64,000 nucleotides of DNA. Source: AP-15 sp963755435. Its GTDB lineage: Bacteria > Pseudomonadota > Alphaproteobacteria > ATCC43930 > CGMCC-115725. The notes under the pieces were generated by a model. The model saw nothing but the letters and a program-made list of their open reading frames with translations. It was not told the origin of the DNA and made no database searches. How positions within the stretch are numbered: the stretch's first letter is position 1; every line of letters starts with the position of its first letter. The stretch lies in NCBI GenBank assembly GCA_963755435.1, contig CAVWJX010000009.1:62001-126000 (forward strand), written 5' to 3'. Position numbers and translations under genes: made by a program. Positions 56,419 to 64,000 of the stretch are shown here, one piece after another.

Positions 56419-57771
56419 ATGGACGCCATCACCGAGCAGCTGATCGACCGTGACCGGCGTTACCTGGTTCATCCGCTGCACCATCCCGACGATCACCGCC
56501 AGCCGCTGGTGGTGGTCGAGGGCAAGGGGGCGATGCTCTACGACGCCGAGGGCCGGGGCTACATCGACGGCCTGTCCGGACTGTGGAACGTCAACGTCGG
56601 TCATGGCCGCGGCGAACTGGCCGATGTCGCCGCCGCGCAGATGCGCCGCATCGCTTTCGCCTCCGCCTATATCGGGGCCACCAACGAGCCGGCGGTGCGG
56701 CTCGCCGAAAAGATCGTCGGCCACGCCTACGCCAATTCCGCCGCGGTCTATTTCACCACCGCCGGCGCCGAGTCCAATGAATCCGCGTTCAAATTCGCCC
56801 GCTATTACTGGAAGATCAAAGACCGCCCGGCCAAGACCAAGATCATCTCGCGCATCCACGCCTATCACGGGGTGACCATGGCGGCGATGAGCGCCACCGG
56901 CATGGCCGTCTACCAAAAGATGTTCGGGCCGATGATCCCGGGCTTCGTCCAGGTGGCGCCGCCCTATGCCTATCGCTGGCAGGGCAACGCCGAGCCCGGC
57001 CTCGGCGCCGCCGAGGCGGTCGAGCGGGCGATCCTCGCCGAGGGCGCCGACACCGTTGCCGCGGTGATCGCCGAGCCGGTCATGGGTGCGGGCGGGGTGA
57101 TCGTCCCGCCGCCCTCCTATTTCCCGGCCCTGCGCGAGATCTGCGACCGCCATAATGTCCTGTTGATCGCCGACGAAGTTATTACCGGCTTCGGCCGCAC
57201 CGGGCGCTGGTTCGCGCTCGGCCATTGGGGGGTCGAGCCCGATCTCGTCTCGTTCGCCAAGGGAGTGACCAGCGGCTATCTGCCGTTGGGTGGGGTGATC
57301 GCCTCGAAGCGCGTGCATGACGCGATCGAGAGCGCGCCCGCCGACCGCAAATTCATGCACGCCGCGACCTATTCGGGCCATCCGGTGTGCTGCGCCGTCG
57401 GGCTGCGCAATGTCGAGATCATCGAGGCGGAAGGGCTGGTCGAACGCGCCGCGGTGATCGGCAAGCGGCTGCTCGCCGGCTGCGAGGGGCTGCGCGACCT
57501 GCCCGCGGTCGGCGAGGTGCGCGGGCTCGGCATGATGTGCGGGATCGAGCTGGTGGCCGACCAGGGCACCAAGGCGCCGGCCATCGGCCTCGGGCCCCGG
57601 ATCATCCGCGAGGCGATGGCCCGCGGCCTGCTGCCGCGGCTGCGGGCGGGCAGCGCCGACCCGGCCATCGGCGACACGATCTGCCTCGCCCCGCCACTGA
57701 TGACCCCGCCCGAAACCATCGACCGCATCGCCGAAATTCTGCGCGCCGCGATCCAGGCGGCGACCGCCTGA
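56419..57771 (+). CDS. Class III PLP-dependent aminotransferase
   Basis: A 450-residue omega-amino-acid:pyruvate or related aminotransferase. GYIDGLSGLWNVNVGHGRGE, TTAGAESNESAFKFARYYWK, HAYHGVTMAAMSATGM, ADEVITGFGRTGRWF (Asp that binds the PLP nitrogen) and SFAKGVTSGYLPLGGVI (Lys forming the Schiff base) are all present. It transfers an amino group between an omega-amino compound and a keto acid. ATG 56419 has GGGAGCAGGA directly upstream; an earlier ATG 56383 is less likely. No linked oxidoreductase nearby. Confidence 0.93.
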   Translation: MDAITEQLIDRDRRYLVHPLHHPDDHRQPLVVVEGKGAMLYDAEGRGYIDGLSGLWNVNVGHGRGELADVAAAQMRRIAFASAYIGATNEPAVRLAEKIVGHAYANSAAVYFTTAGAESNESAFKFARYYWKIKDRPAKTKIISRIHAYHGVTMAAMSATGMAVYQKMFGPMIPGFVQVAPPYAYRWQGNAEPGLGAAEAVERAILAEGADTVAAVIAEPVMGAGGVIVPPPSYFPALREICDRHNVLLIADEVITGFGRTGRWFALGHWGVEPDLVSFAKGVTSGYLPLGGVIASKRVHDAIESAPADRKFMHAATYSGHPVCCAVGLRNVEIIEAEGLVERAAVIGKRLLAGCEGLRDLPAVGEVRGLGMMCGIELVADQGTKAPAIGLGPRIIREAMARGLLPRLRAGSADPAIGDTICLAPPLMTPPETIDRIAEILRAAIQAATA

Positions 57772-57974
57772 ACCGCCGGCGAGCGTGGCGGACAGGCCGA
57801 TCGCCTCGCCCCGGAACCGCTGTGCCAAGCCCTGTCCCGGAGACCCGATGCTGTTTTAGCTGCTGACCCCGAGCTTCATCAGGGACGCGTTGATAGCGGG
57901 TTGTGAAGTTGTGCTCGGTTTCAGCCGATTAAACTGGGTCACAGACCCGTCGAGTTCACTATTCCTGCCGCAAC

Positions 57975-58382
57975 TCAGACCGTATCTTTCAGCATCTCCA
58001 AAACGTCACTGCAAGCGAGGCTCGCGCGAAGAAGCCGGTCGGGATCAACCTCGCGGAGGTGAGCAATCTCGTTACGGACCGGCGCGATCTGACCGACGGC
58101 AGACTGAAGCCGCTGCTTGCCGCCCGGCGCGCCGCCAAAACGGTTACGAGCATCCTGCCACATGTCAGTTGTGAAGAGCAGCGGTGGGATCTGACCGAGA
58201 TAGAGGTAGTCAACAATGGTCAGCGGGTCCGATCCCGCCGGGCGCGCCCGGAGCGCGCGTGCAAGGGTCTCTCGTTCGCGCTCACGCAGCGCCTCCTCAA
58301 CCTTCCGGGCAGCGTGCGGCCGCCGGCCGCACCGGCTCGTTCCCGCGTGTGCAGACGGCCAGAATCGGCGCTGTGCTGCCAT
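57975..58382 (-). CDS. HEPN-domain protein fragment (Swt1-type), 5' end uncertain
   Basis: A minus-strand frame of 135 residues whose C-terminal 90 or so look genuinely coding: RKVEEALRERERETL, then DPLTIVDYLYLGQIPPLLF and QRLQSAVGQIAPVRNEIAHL, ending DVLEMLKDTV. RNEIAH fits the R-x4-6-H motif of HEPN RNases, and the preceding helix arrangement resembles Swt1-like HEPN domains. The first 30 residues are Arg/Cys-rich and not family-like, so the true start is probably missing, or lies in another frame after decay. HEPN proteins often act in defence or toxin systems; no antitoxin-like partner is seen here. Confidence 0.55.
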   Translation of the reverse strand: MAAQRRFWPSAHAGTSRCGRRPHAARKVEEALRERERETLARALRARPAGSDPLTIVDYLYLGQIPPLLFTTDMWQDARNRFGGAPGGKQRLQSAVGQIAPVRNEIAHLREVDPDRLLRASLACSDVLEMLKDTV

Positions 58383-58569
58383 CTAGCAGGCACCTGGCTC
58401 GGCGCGATGGTCGCGGTTCCGTCAGACGGCATGGCAAGCTTTATTCGGAGCATCGGCCGAACGCTTCCCGGCGATCCACAACGCGCAACCTGCATGCCTC
58501 GGCAAGAGGCGCGGCGTGATCGGTCGCGGTGTGTCATAGTTGGTCCGCACCAAGCAGCCGGAGCGGCCT

Positions 58570-59499
58570 ATGCCCGCAAAGCGCGCCTACGGCATGGACC
58601 AGGACTTCTATCCCTGGTCGCCAATCGTTGCTCGCCCCATTCTGCGATGGCCGGATAATGCCCGGGTCGCGCTCGCGGTCATCGTCAACCTGGAGCATTG
58701 GGATTGGGAGGTGCCGGCCGGCACCCCGGTGGCGGTGAGCCCGATGGGTGGTCCCGAGGGGATGTGGACCGGCAACCAGCCGCAATTCCCCGATATCGGC
58801 GGCTACGGCAACCACGAATACGGCAACCGGGTCGGGATTTTTCGCATTCTCGCCGTGCTGGACAAGTACGGCATCACGCCGACCCTGGCGCTCGACAAGG
58901 CGGTGGCCGACCATTACCCGACGCTCGTCGAGGAGGGCCGCAGACGCGGCGCCGAGTTCATCGCGCACGGCCTGTCGCGGCGGCGCCTCATCCATACCGG
59001 CATGGCGCAAGACGAGGAGCGCCGATATATCCGCAGCTCGATCGACGCGGTCGAGCGAGCGACCGGCACCCGCCCGGTCGGCTGGTCCGGCCCCGACTTC
59101 CAGGAAACGCCGAACACCCCCAACCTGCTCGCCGCTGAAGGCATTCGCTACGTCTGCGACTGGGGCAACGACGAGCAGCCCTATCGGATGAGCCCGAACA
59201 CCGGCGAACTCTACTCCCTCGGCGTGAACGCCTATCTCGACGACAACTACATCCACCTGCACGGCCGGCGGACGATCGACGAAGTCAACCTCTTGTGGCG
59301 CGAGTGGTTCGACGGCCTCTATGCCGACGGTGCGACCACCGGGCGTATCATGGTGCTGCACCTGCATCCCTGGATCATCGGCCAGCCTTGGCGCATCCGG
59401 CATCTGGACGAGGTGCTCGGCCATATTTGCGCCCATCAGGGAGTGTGGAAGGCCACCGGCAGCCAAATTATCGATTGGTTCAAGGCGCACTCGGCCTAG
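58570..59499 (+). CDS. Polysaccharide deacetylase-family hydrolase (PuuE/allantoinase-like)
   Basis: A 309-residue NodB-homology protein: ARPILRWPDNARVALAVIVN, then NLEHWDWE, the conserved GNHEYGNRVGIFRILAVLDK, EFIAHGLSRRRLIHT and VGWSGPDFQETPNTPNLLA. This subgroup resembles cofactor-independent allantoinase PuuE and other amide hydrolases rather than true chitin deacetylases. GGAG lies seven bases before ATG 58570. It is followed 47 bp later by a second, related deacetylase gene and then a broken amidohydrolase, suggesting an operon for breakdown of an amide or heterocycle. Confidence 0.85.
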   Translation: MPAKRAYGMDQDFYPWSPIVARPILRWPDNARVALAVIVNLEHWDWEVPAGTPVAVSPMGGPEGMWTGNQPQFPDIGGYGNHEYGNRVGIFRILAVLDKYGITPTLALDKAVADHYPTLVEEGRRRGAEFIAHGLSRRRLIHTGMAQDEERRYIRSSIDAVERATGTRPVGWSGPDFQETPNTPNLLAAEGIRYVCDWGNDEQPYRMSPNTGELYSLGVNAYLDDNYIHLHGRRTIDEVNLLWREWFDGLYADGATTGRIMVLHLHPWIIGQPWRIRHLDEVLGHICAHQGVWKATGSQIIDWFKAHSA

Positions 59500-59546
59500 C
59501 GGGGCGGAACCGGCTCATCCGGTTGGTAGACGAACGGAGACGATCC

Positions 59547-60455
59547 ATGACATTGGCACCCGGGCGCTTCGACTATGCCCCGATCAACGACCGCCCGATC
59601 ATCAGGTGGCCCAACAACGCCCGGGTCGCGTTCTGGGTGGCACCGAACATGGAGTTCTTCGAGTACCTGCCGGAGAACCGGCCGACTCAGCCCGACATTC
59701 CGCATTATTCGCGCATGGATTACGGCAACCGCGTCGGCTTCTGGCGCATGCTCGACGTGCTGAACAAGCACAAGATGCGCGCCTGCTGCTGCCTGAACCT
59801 CGAGATCCTCGACCATTTCCCCGAGATCAAGGACGCGATGGTCGCCGCCGATTGGGATTACATGGCGCATGGCCTCTACAACAGCCGGCCGATCTACGAT
59901 TTGAGCGAGGAGCAGGAGCGCGCCTATTGGCAGGACTTCATCGCCCATCTGCAGGAGATGACCGGCAAGCGCCTGAAAGGGCGGCTCGGCGGTGGTGCGG
60001 GCTACACGGTGCGCACCGACGACCTGATGGCCGAGGCCGGCTGCCTCTACCACACCTCCTGGATCATCGACGACCAGCCCTGGCCGATCAATGTTCGCGG
60101 CGGCCAGAAATTCATCTTCGTTCCCTATACCGGCCAGACTAATGACGCCGGCATGCTCGCCTGGAACCGCGAGGCCGACCACTTTCAGCAGATGATCAAG
60201 GACCAGTTCGACACGCTCTACCGCGAGGGCGCCGAGAACGGGCGGGTGATGTGCCTGTCATTGCATCCCCACAATATCGGCCGGCCGAACGCGGCCAAAC
60301 ATCTCGACGCGGCGTTGCGCTACATCCTCGGGCATGATGGTGTGTGGGCGACCACCGCCGACGACATCGCCGAATTCTATCTCGCCAACTACTATGACCA
60401 GGTGAAGTCCTGGATCGCCGAGCGCAAGGCACAAACCAAGAGCGCGACCCCGTGA
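59547..60455 (+). CDS. Polysaccharide deacetylase-family hydrolase, second copy
   Basis: A 302-residue NodB-homology protein: PIIRWPNNARVAFWVAPNME, then YGNRVGFWRMLDVLNKHKMR, DWDYMAHGLYNSRPIYDLSE, and LGGGAGYTVRTDDLMAEAGC. Its N-terminal motif (PI-RWPxNARVA) matches the preceding gene, so the two are paralogues from an old duplication and may act as a pair or on related substrates. CGGAGA lies eight bases before ATG 59547. It ends 37 bp before the truncated amidohydrolase. Confidence 0.85.
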   Translation: MTLAPGRFDYAPINDRPIIRWPNNARVAFWVAPNMEFFEYLPENRPTQPDIPHYSRMDYGNRVGFWRMLDVLNKHKMRACCCLNLEILDHFPEIKDAMVAADWDYMAHGLYNSRPIYDLSEEQERAYWQDFIAHLQEMTGKRLKGRLGGGAGYTVRTDDLMAEAGCLYHTSWIIDDQPWPINVRGGQKFIFVPYTGQTNDAGMLAWNREADHFQQMIKDQFDTLYREGAENGRVMCLSLHPHNIGRPNAAKHLDAALRYILGHDGVWATTADDIAEFYLANYYDQVKSWIAERKAQTKSATP

Positions 60456-60492
60456 CGGAGAACAGAGCACCGAGCCGAACAGGGGAACGCCG

Positions 60493-60681
60493 ATGTTGAT
60501 CGCCGACGCACAAATTCATCTCTGGAACAAGGGCACGCCTTCCGCGCACCATCGCCAGCAACCCTATTCGGCCGAAGCCGCGATCGCCGGCATGGATGCC
60601 GCCGGGACGAATACCCGTTCCGCAGCCTCCATCCGCATCTGCATCGCTGCTTGGTTTGCCCCCCATCCGACCGTTGCTTGA
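60493..60681 (+). pseudogene. Truncated amidohydrolase (amidohydro_2) remnant
   Basis: The frame starts MLIADAQIHLWNKGTPSAHH and continues with AEAAIAGMDAAG, exactly the N-terminus of a family of amidohydrolases that follow such deacetylase genes. After about residue 38 similarity stops and a stop codon comes at residue 63, whereas intact proteins have about 300 residues. No continuation is seen in other frames downstream, so most of the gene is deleted. It marks the third gene of the deacetylase operon as lost. Confidence 0.65.
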
Positions 60682-60794
60682 CGCGACCCTAAAGCTCTCA
60701 GGAGGGTGGATTCCGGTCCTTCGTCCGAAGCTGCAGTGAACGGGGGGTTGCGCCGAAGCCGGCGTTCGCCGCCGGCATGGACCCGCCGGCCAGA

Positions 60795-62576
60795 TCACCG
60801 CCTTGCTGCCAAATCGGTGGTCTCGTGGGTTTGGGATTTCCGGTACAGGCGCAAACCTTTCACCAACATGCCGAGAGCCACCCCGCCGCCCTTCGCCATT
60901 TTCCGAAAGCAATCGCTATTAGTGGGCAGCACCAGCGGCAACGTGTCCCAAGGTTGTTGTCCGTCGATAAGTTGTTGCTGATTTATCCAAGTCCCGGTCC
61001 ACGGAGCCACCACCTCGGCATCAAGCCGTTCGCCGGGGCCCACCGCTTGTGGCGGCGTAGCGATCACCGGCTCTGGCCCGAACAGTAGCGCCGCCGGCTT
61101 ACCCTGTTCGGCCCATCCCGCGGCGGCGATCCAGAATTGCCCGAGCATTGCCGCGGCGTAAGGTGCATAGGGCGTACCCGGAGGATAAGGTTCATTAGAG
61201 AGTTTGGGATCGATCTCAACAGGCGGTCCCTGCCATCGGCCTGAGGATGCAGCAACGATATCGGCGCGTTCAGCGGAGTAGACCCCGAATACTTCCGGCA
61301 GCGCCAGCTCATCGCCAAGCACGAGCGCAATCCGACCGATCATCGTCGTGGCAACCACAAATTGGTCGCCCTGTTTCGCCCAGGTCTGGTCGACGCCGAG
61401 GTGTGTCGCACGGTACCGTGCCGCGATCTTGCCGGCCGGATCAGCGAGAGCGACGGTGTGAAAAACCCTGTCGCCGGCTCGCTCCGGATAGCTGCCGGCG
61501 ACATACCCGCCACCCCTCCTCGCGAGATCGGCGAGTACGGTTTCGGAAGGCCCACCCTGCGGTTCCGCTAGCCGCTGGTAATCGCCGGCCGAGCGGTCGG
61601 GACCATAACGGAACAGCGCCGGTAGCACTGCCAAGCCGCCTTTCGGCGGCGGGCTCCAGCTCATCGACGCCGCGGGCTTGGCTGTATCACCGCCTCGACC
61701 GCGATCTCGACATCACGAGCCTCGCTGGCGGCATTCGCGTCGGTCGGGGCACGATGAATGGCCAGCAACCCGTAAAGCTCCGGCCGTCGCCGTTGCAGCA
61801 GCGCCGCGCGCACCGGTGCCGATTTGGCCGGTTCGATCTCAGCGGTGATGACGCCATGCACGCCAGGAGAAAGAACCTCCGGGGGTACCACCGGCGCCTG
61901 CGCTAGCTTTGTCCCGTCCGGCGCCCAGATGCTGGAACCGCCATTGTAGTATAGCTTTTGCTTGGTGATCGGATTCTCTTCAATGCCGGTGCGGGTCGCG
62001 CCGACGACAGAAGCGCCGGAGTGAAATGCGAGATATTGCAAAGCGGCAACAGTCGAGCGATCGCCTCTGGCGAGCTTCGCCGGTGTCCCTGGCATTACTC
62101 GATCCGAGACACTCGCCCAAGCAATAATGTCGACGTCATGCAACGCAGCCAGCCGGGCAAATTGCCAATACGTATCATCGTAGCAAATCAGCATGGTGAG
62201 GCGCCCGAGTCTCGGTATCAAACACCGGAAACCCGACATTGCCGACCGAAGTCCAGCGCTGGTTCTGCGGATTTAGGCCGTGCTTGCGATACTTGCCGAT
62301 GTACCCATCGGGTCCGATCAGCGCAGCGGTGTTGTAACCAAGTCCGCTTGCAGGATCGATCTCGGCAATGCCCACAATGACGTAAATGTGATAAGCGCGG
62401 GTGATCCTTTCGATCGACGCGGTGGTCTTGCCCGGCACGGTATCGAGAAACCGCCTCACCATCTCGAAATTATCGAAGATATAGCTGACCCGCCACAACG
62501 CCCCTACGGAGAAAAGTGCAGTGTCCGCTTGCTTCTCTGCAGACTTAAAGCGCTTTCTCCGCGCCGGTATCGGCAC
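60795..62576 (-). pseudogene. Nitrilase-superfamily gene, two domains, broken
   Basis: Three overlapping minus-strand frames read together as one two-domain carbon-nitrogen hydrolase. The first frame (from 62576) has KYRKHGLN with the catalytic Lys and ends in NVGFPVFDTE; the second (to 61661) resumes with LGRLTMLICYDDTYW holding the catalytic Cys. A one-base indel near 62210 separates them. The N-terminal Glu-bearing part is missing. The third frame starts by an ATGA overlap at 61664 and is a second nitrilase-like domain in which the usual Glu, Lys and Cys are absent (VLPALF, YRATHLG, LVLGDEL). It is probably dead; sequence error could explain some but not all of the damage. Confidence 0.65.
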
Positions 62577-63102
62577 AGCGAAAGCCAGAGTGCAACGGAA
62601 AACAATTATCTCATCCGGGCGCAGCTATCCCCGAGACGGCATTACAACCCTGCGCTGGCCTGTCGATGGATCGGACGAGGTCCGGAAGGGGGCATTAAGC
62701 GCCCGAATTCGTCGCCCGGCCGGAGCGGCCGCTTAGGGTCGACTCCGGCGGTTCGACCAGGATGCTGCGAACGAGCGGAAGCGGCGCGGAGCTGCCCGGC
62801 GCGGGTTGCGCGCCAAAGGATATGGGGCGGCCCACGGGGCGGCCTGCGGCAGGCGGACAAGGCCGTTCTCGATCGTCGCGGTCGGCGCAGGCATGCGCAT
62901 CCCTTGTGGCCCTGAGGCCGGTAACGGGGACGGCGGCCATTGAAGCGGCGTGATGTCGCGACGCAAATTCCGGCTGTATAACGATCGGCGAGAAACAGCT
63001 CGTCATGGGAGGGACCCCCACTTCGGCTCTTGGGGCCCGCGCTCGGCAGGGCGGGTGGGACGGGTTACGAAAAGGCCCGGAGGGGCCGGTGCGAGACAGC
63101 CG
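62577..63102. other. Intergenic, with a possible terminase relic
   Basis: A 526-bp region between the nitrilase pseudogene and the MFS gene. Apart from the terminase-like fragment at 62733-62966 no gene is recognised; frames on both strands overlap without a coding pattern. The MFS start has no strong ribosome-binding site in this region. Confidence 0.4.
62733..62966 (-). pseudogene. Possible phage terminase large-subunit fragment
   Basis: A minus-strand frame of 77 residues contains MRMPAPTATIENGLVRLPQA followed by APWAAPY. This matches in pattern the RxxAxTAxIENGxVxLPxxAPWLxxY stretch near the end of phage terminase large-subunit nuclease domains. The following FP...DDQVD catalytic part is absent and the flanks do not match, so at best it is a short relic. 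No other phage gene is visible. Confidence 0.35.
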
Positions 63103-64000
63103 ATGCTTAGCCGTGGACAGCCTGAGGACGGCCCCGCGCCGCGCGGACCGGAGGCGGCGGCGAGGGGCCTCTTCGGCGCTGCGGCGTTCAACCGCCCAGC
63201 GCTGACCGCTTCGATCATCCTCGCCGTCATCATGCAGGGGGTCGACAACTCGATCGCCAATGTCGCGCTGCCGCATATCCAGGGCAGCTTATCGGCGTCG
63301 CAGGACCAGGCCGCCTGGGTGCTGACCTCCTATATCGTGACCGCCGCGATCACGATGCCGTTGGCGGGCTGGTTGGCGACCCGGTTCGGCATCAGACCCG
63401 TCTTCCTGATCTCGATCGGCGGTTTCACCCTCGCCTCGGCATTATGCGGCAGCGCCACCAGCCTGACGGAGCTCGTTCTCTATCGCGGCTTGCAGGGCGT
63501 CTGCGGCGCCGGCCTCGTGCCGCTGGCGCAGTCGGTATTGTTTCAGATCAACCCGCCCGAGCGCCACGGCCAGGCGATGGCGGTGTTCGGCACCGGGTCG
63601 ATGGTGGGCCCGATCATGGGGCCGACCCTCGGCGGCTGGCTAACCGATCAGTACAATTGGCGCTGGGTGTTCTATATCAATGTGCCGGTCGGCCTCTTCG
63701 CCACGATCGGCATCCTCGTCTTCCTTCGCGAATCCCGTCACGCCCATCGCGAGCCTTTCGACTTCTTCGGTTTCGCGGTGCTCAGCCTCGGGATCGGCGC
63801 CTTGCAGATGATGCTCGACCGCGGCGAACTGAAAGACTGGTTCTCCTCGACCGAGATCTGGATCGAGGCGGCGCTGTCCGGGATCGGCTTTTATCTGATG
63901 GCCGTGCACACGGCGACCGCCGGCGACCGCTCGTTTCTCAATCGCGAGCTGTTGCGGAACCGGACCTATGTCGCCGGCACGCTGATGATGTTCCTGGTCG
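63103..64000 (+). CDS. MFS exporter, DHA2 (EmrB/QacA-like) family, partial
   Basis: From ATG 63103 an open frame of 299 codons runs off the window. It begins with a short soluble leader, then TM1 IILAVIMQGVDNSIANVALP (family motif), WVLTSYIVTAAITMPLAGWL (motif with the conserved Arg in ATRFG), RGLQGVCGAGLVPLAQSVLF and WRWVFYINVPVGLFA, the last a hallmark of 14-helix DHA2 drug:H+ antiporters. It would export toxic compounds using the proton gradient. No adaptor (EmrA) or regulator lies directly upstream in the window. Confidence 0.93.
   Translation, partial: MLSRGQPEDGPAPRGPEAAARGLFGAAAFNRPALTASIILAVIMQGVDNSIANVALPHIQGSLSASQDQAAWVLTSYIVTAAITMPLAGWLATRFGIRPVFLISIGGFTLASALCGSATSLTELVLYRGLQGVCGAGLVPLAQSVLFQINPPERHGQAMAVFGTGSMVGPIMGPTLGGWLTDQYNWRWVFYINVPVGLFATIGILVFLRESRHAHREPFDFFGFAVLSLGIGALQMMLDRGELKDWFSSTEIWIEAALSGIGFYLMAVHTATAGDRSFLNRELLRNRTYVAGTLMMFLV

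Noticed and set aside
56119..57828. A 569-residue minus-strand frame antisense to the aminotransferase
   Set aside because: Shadow frame; the aminotransferase has all its catalytic motifs.
62695..63276. A 193-residue minus-strand frame at the MFS 5' end
   Set aside because: Composition is Arg-rich with no domain and it overlaps the MFS start; not supported.

Overview
The window looks like the chromosome of a high-GC alphaproteobacterium, most likely Rhodospirillales-like or a relative. The reasons are very high GC, the conserved block greA-carB-carA / yqeY-dnaG-rpoD, a CopG-regulator plus PHB-depolymerase-type esterase pair, mlaA-mlaC, an ArsR-methyltransferase fusion ahead of metF-metH, and a REP-like 'gtcattccggggc' palindrome of a kind common in Rhizobiales. 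This placement is inference; no rRNA is present.

Layout. 0-3.1 kb (minus strand): an ELM1-family gene with an apparent frameshift, a tandem PAP2 membrane phosphatase, and the start of an unrecognised gene. 3.2-4.9 kb (plus): an Lrp/AsnC regulator overlapping nhaA. 4.95-10.6 kb (minus): carA, a low-GC spacer with a broken zinc-ribbon reading frame, carB (one apparent frameshift), greA. 10.8-15.2 kb (plus): yqeY, dnaG, rpoD, then a CAT-anticodon tRNA at 15.5 kb. 15.7-17.5 kb: CopG regulator and esterase. 17.5-23.1 kb (minus): TetR regulator, HlyD-type adaptor, RND pump and a coupled conserved hypothetical gene, with a perfect palindrome just ahead of tetR. 23.2-26.4 kb: ettA convergent with mlaA-mlaC. 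26.6-32.2 kb: methionine/one-carbon operon (ArsR-methyltransferase, metF, metH).

32.2-36.2 kb holds a DUF2165 membrane protein and a minus-strand run of four genes: encapsulated ferritin, encapsulin, an acyl-CoA-dehydrogenase-like flavoprotein and a ferritin-like di-iron protein. The first two clearly make an iron-storing nanocompartment; whether the last two belong to it is open. 36.5-44.5 kb is metabolic: a methyltransferase, the operon LLM monooxygenase / glutamine-synthetase-like enzyme / N-formylglutamate amidohydrolase, then an alpha/beta hydrolase, a PfkB kinase, an SDR, an isocitrate-lyase/PEP-mutase-family enzyme and a UBP-type zinc finger. 44.8-57.8 kb carries scattered accessory genes (VOC, solute-binding protein, LLM, ABC-F, epimerase, amidohydrolase, lactonase, SDR, DUF488, Hsp20, class III aminotransferase).

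57.9-63.1 kb looks decaying: an orphan HEPN frame, two intact polysaccharide-deacetylase-family genes, a truncated amidohydrolase, a nitrilase-family pseudogene whose second domain lacks the catalytic residues, and a possible phage-terminase relic. The window ends inside a DHA2-type MFS exporter. Three SDR/PfkB enzymes have a substituted catalytic residue. Several single-base frameshifts, two of them in G runs, mean sequence errors should be excluded before calling pseudogenes. The strongest candidate for a system worth follow-up is the encapsulin neighbourhood.
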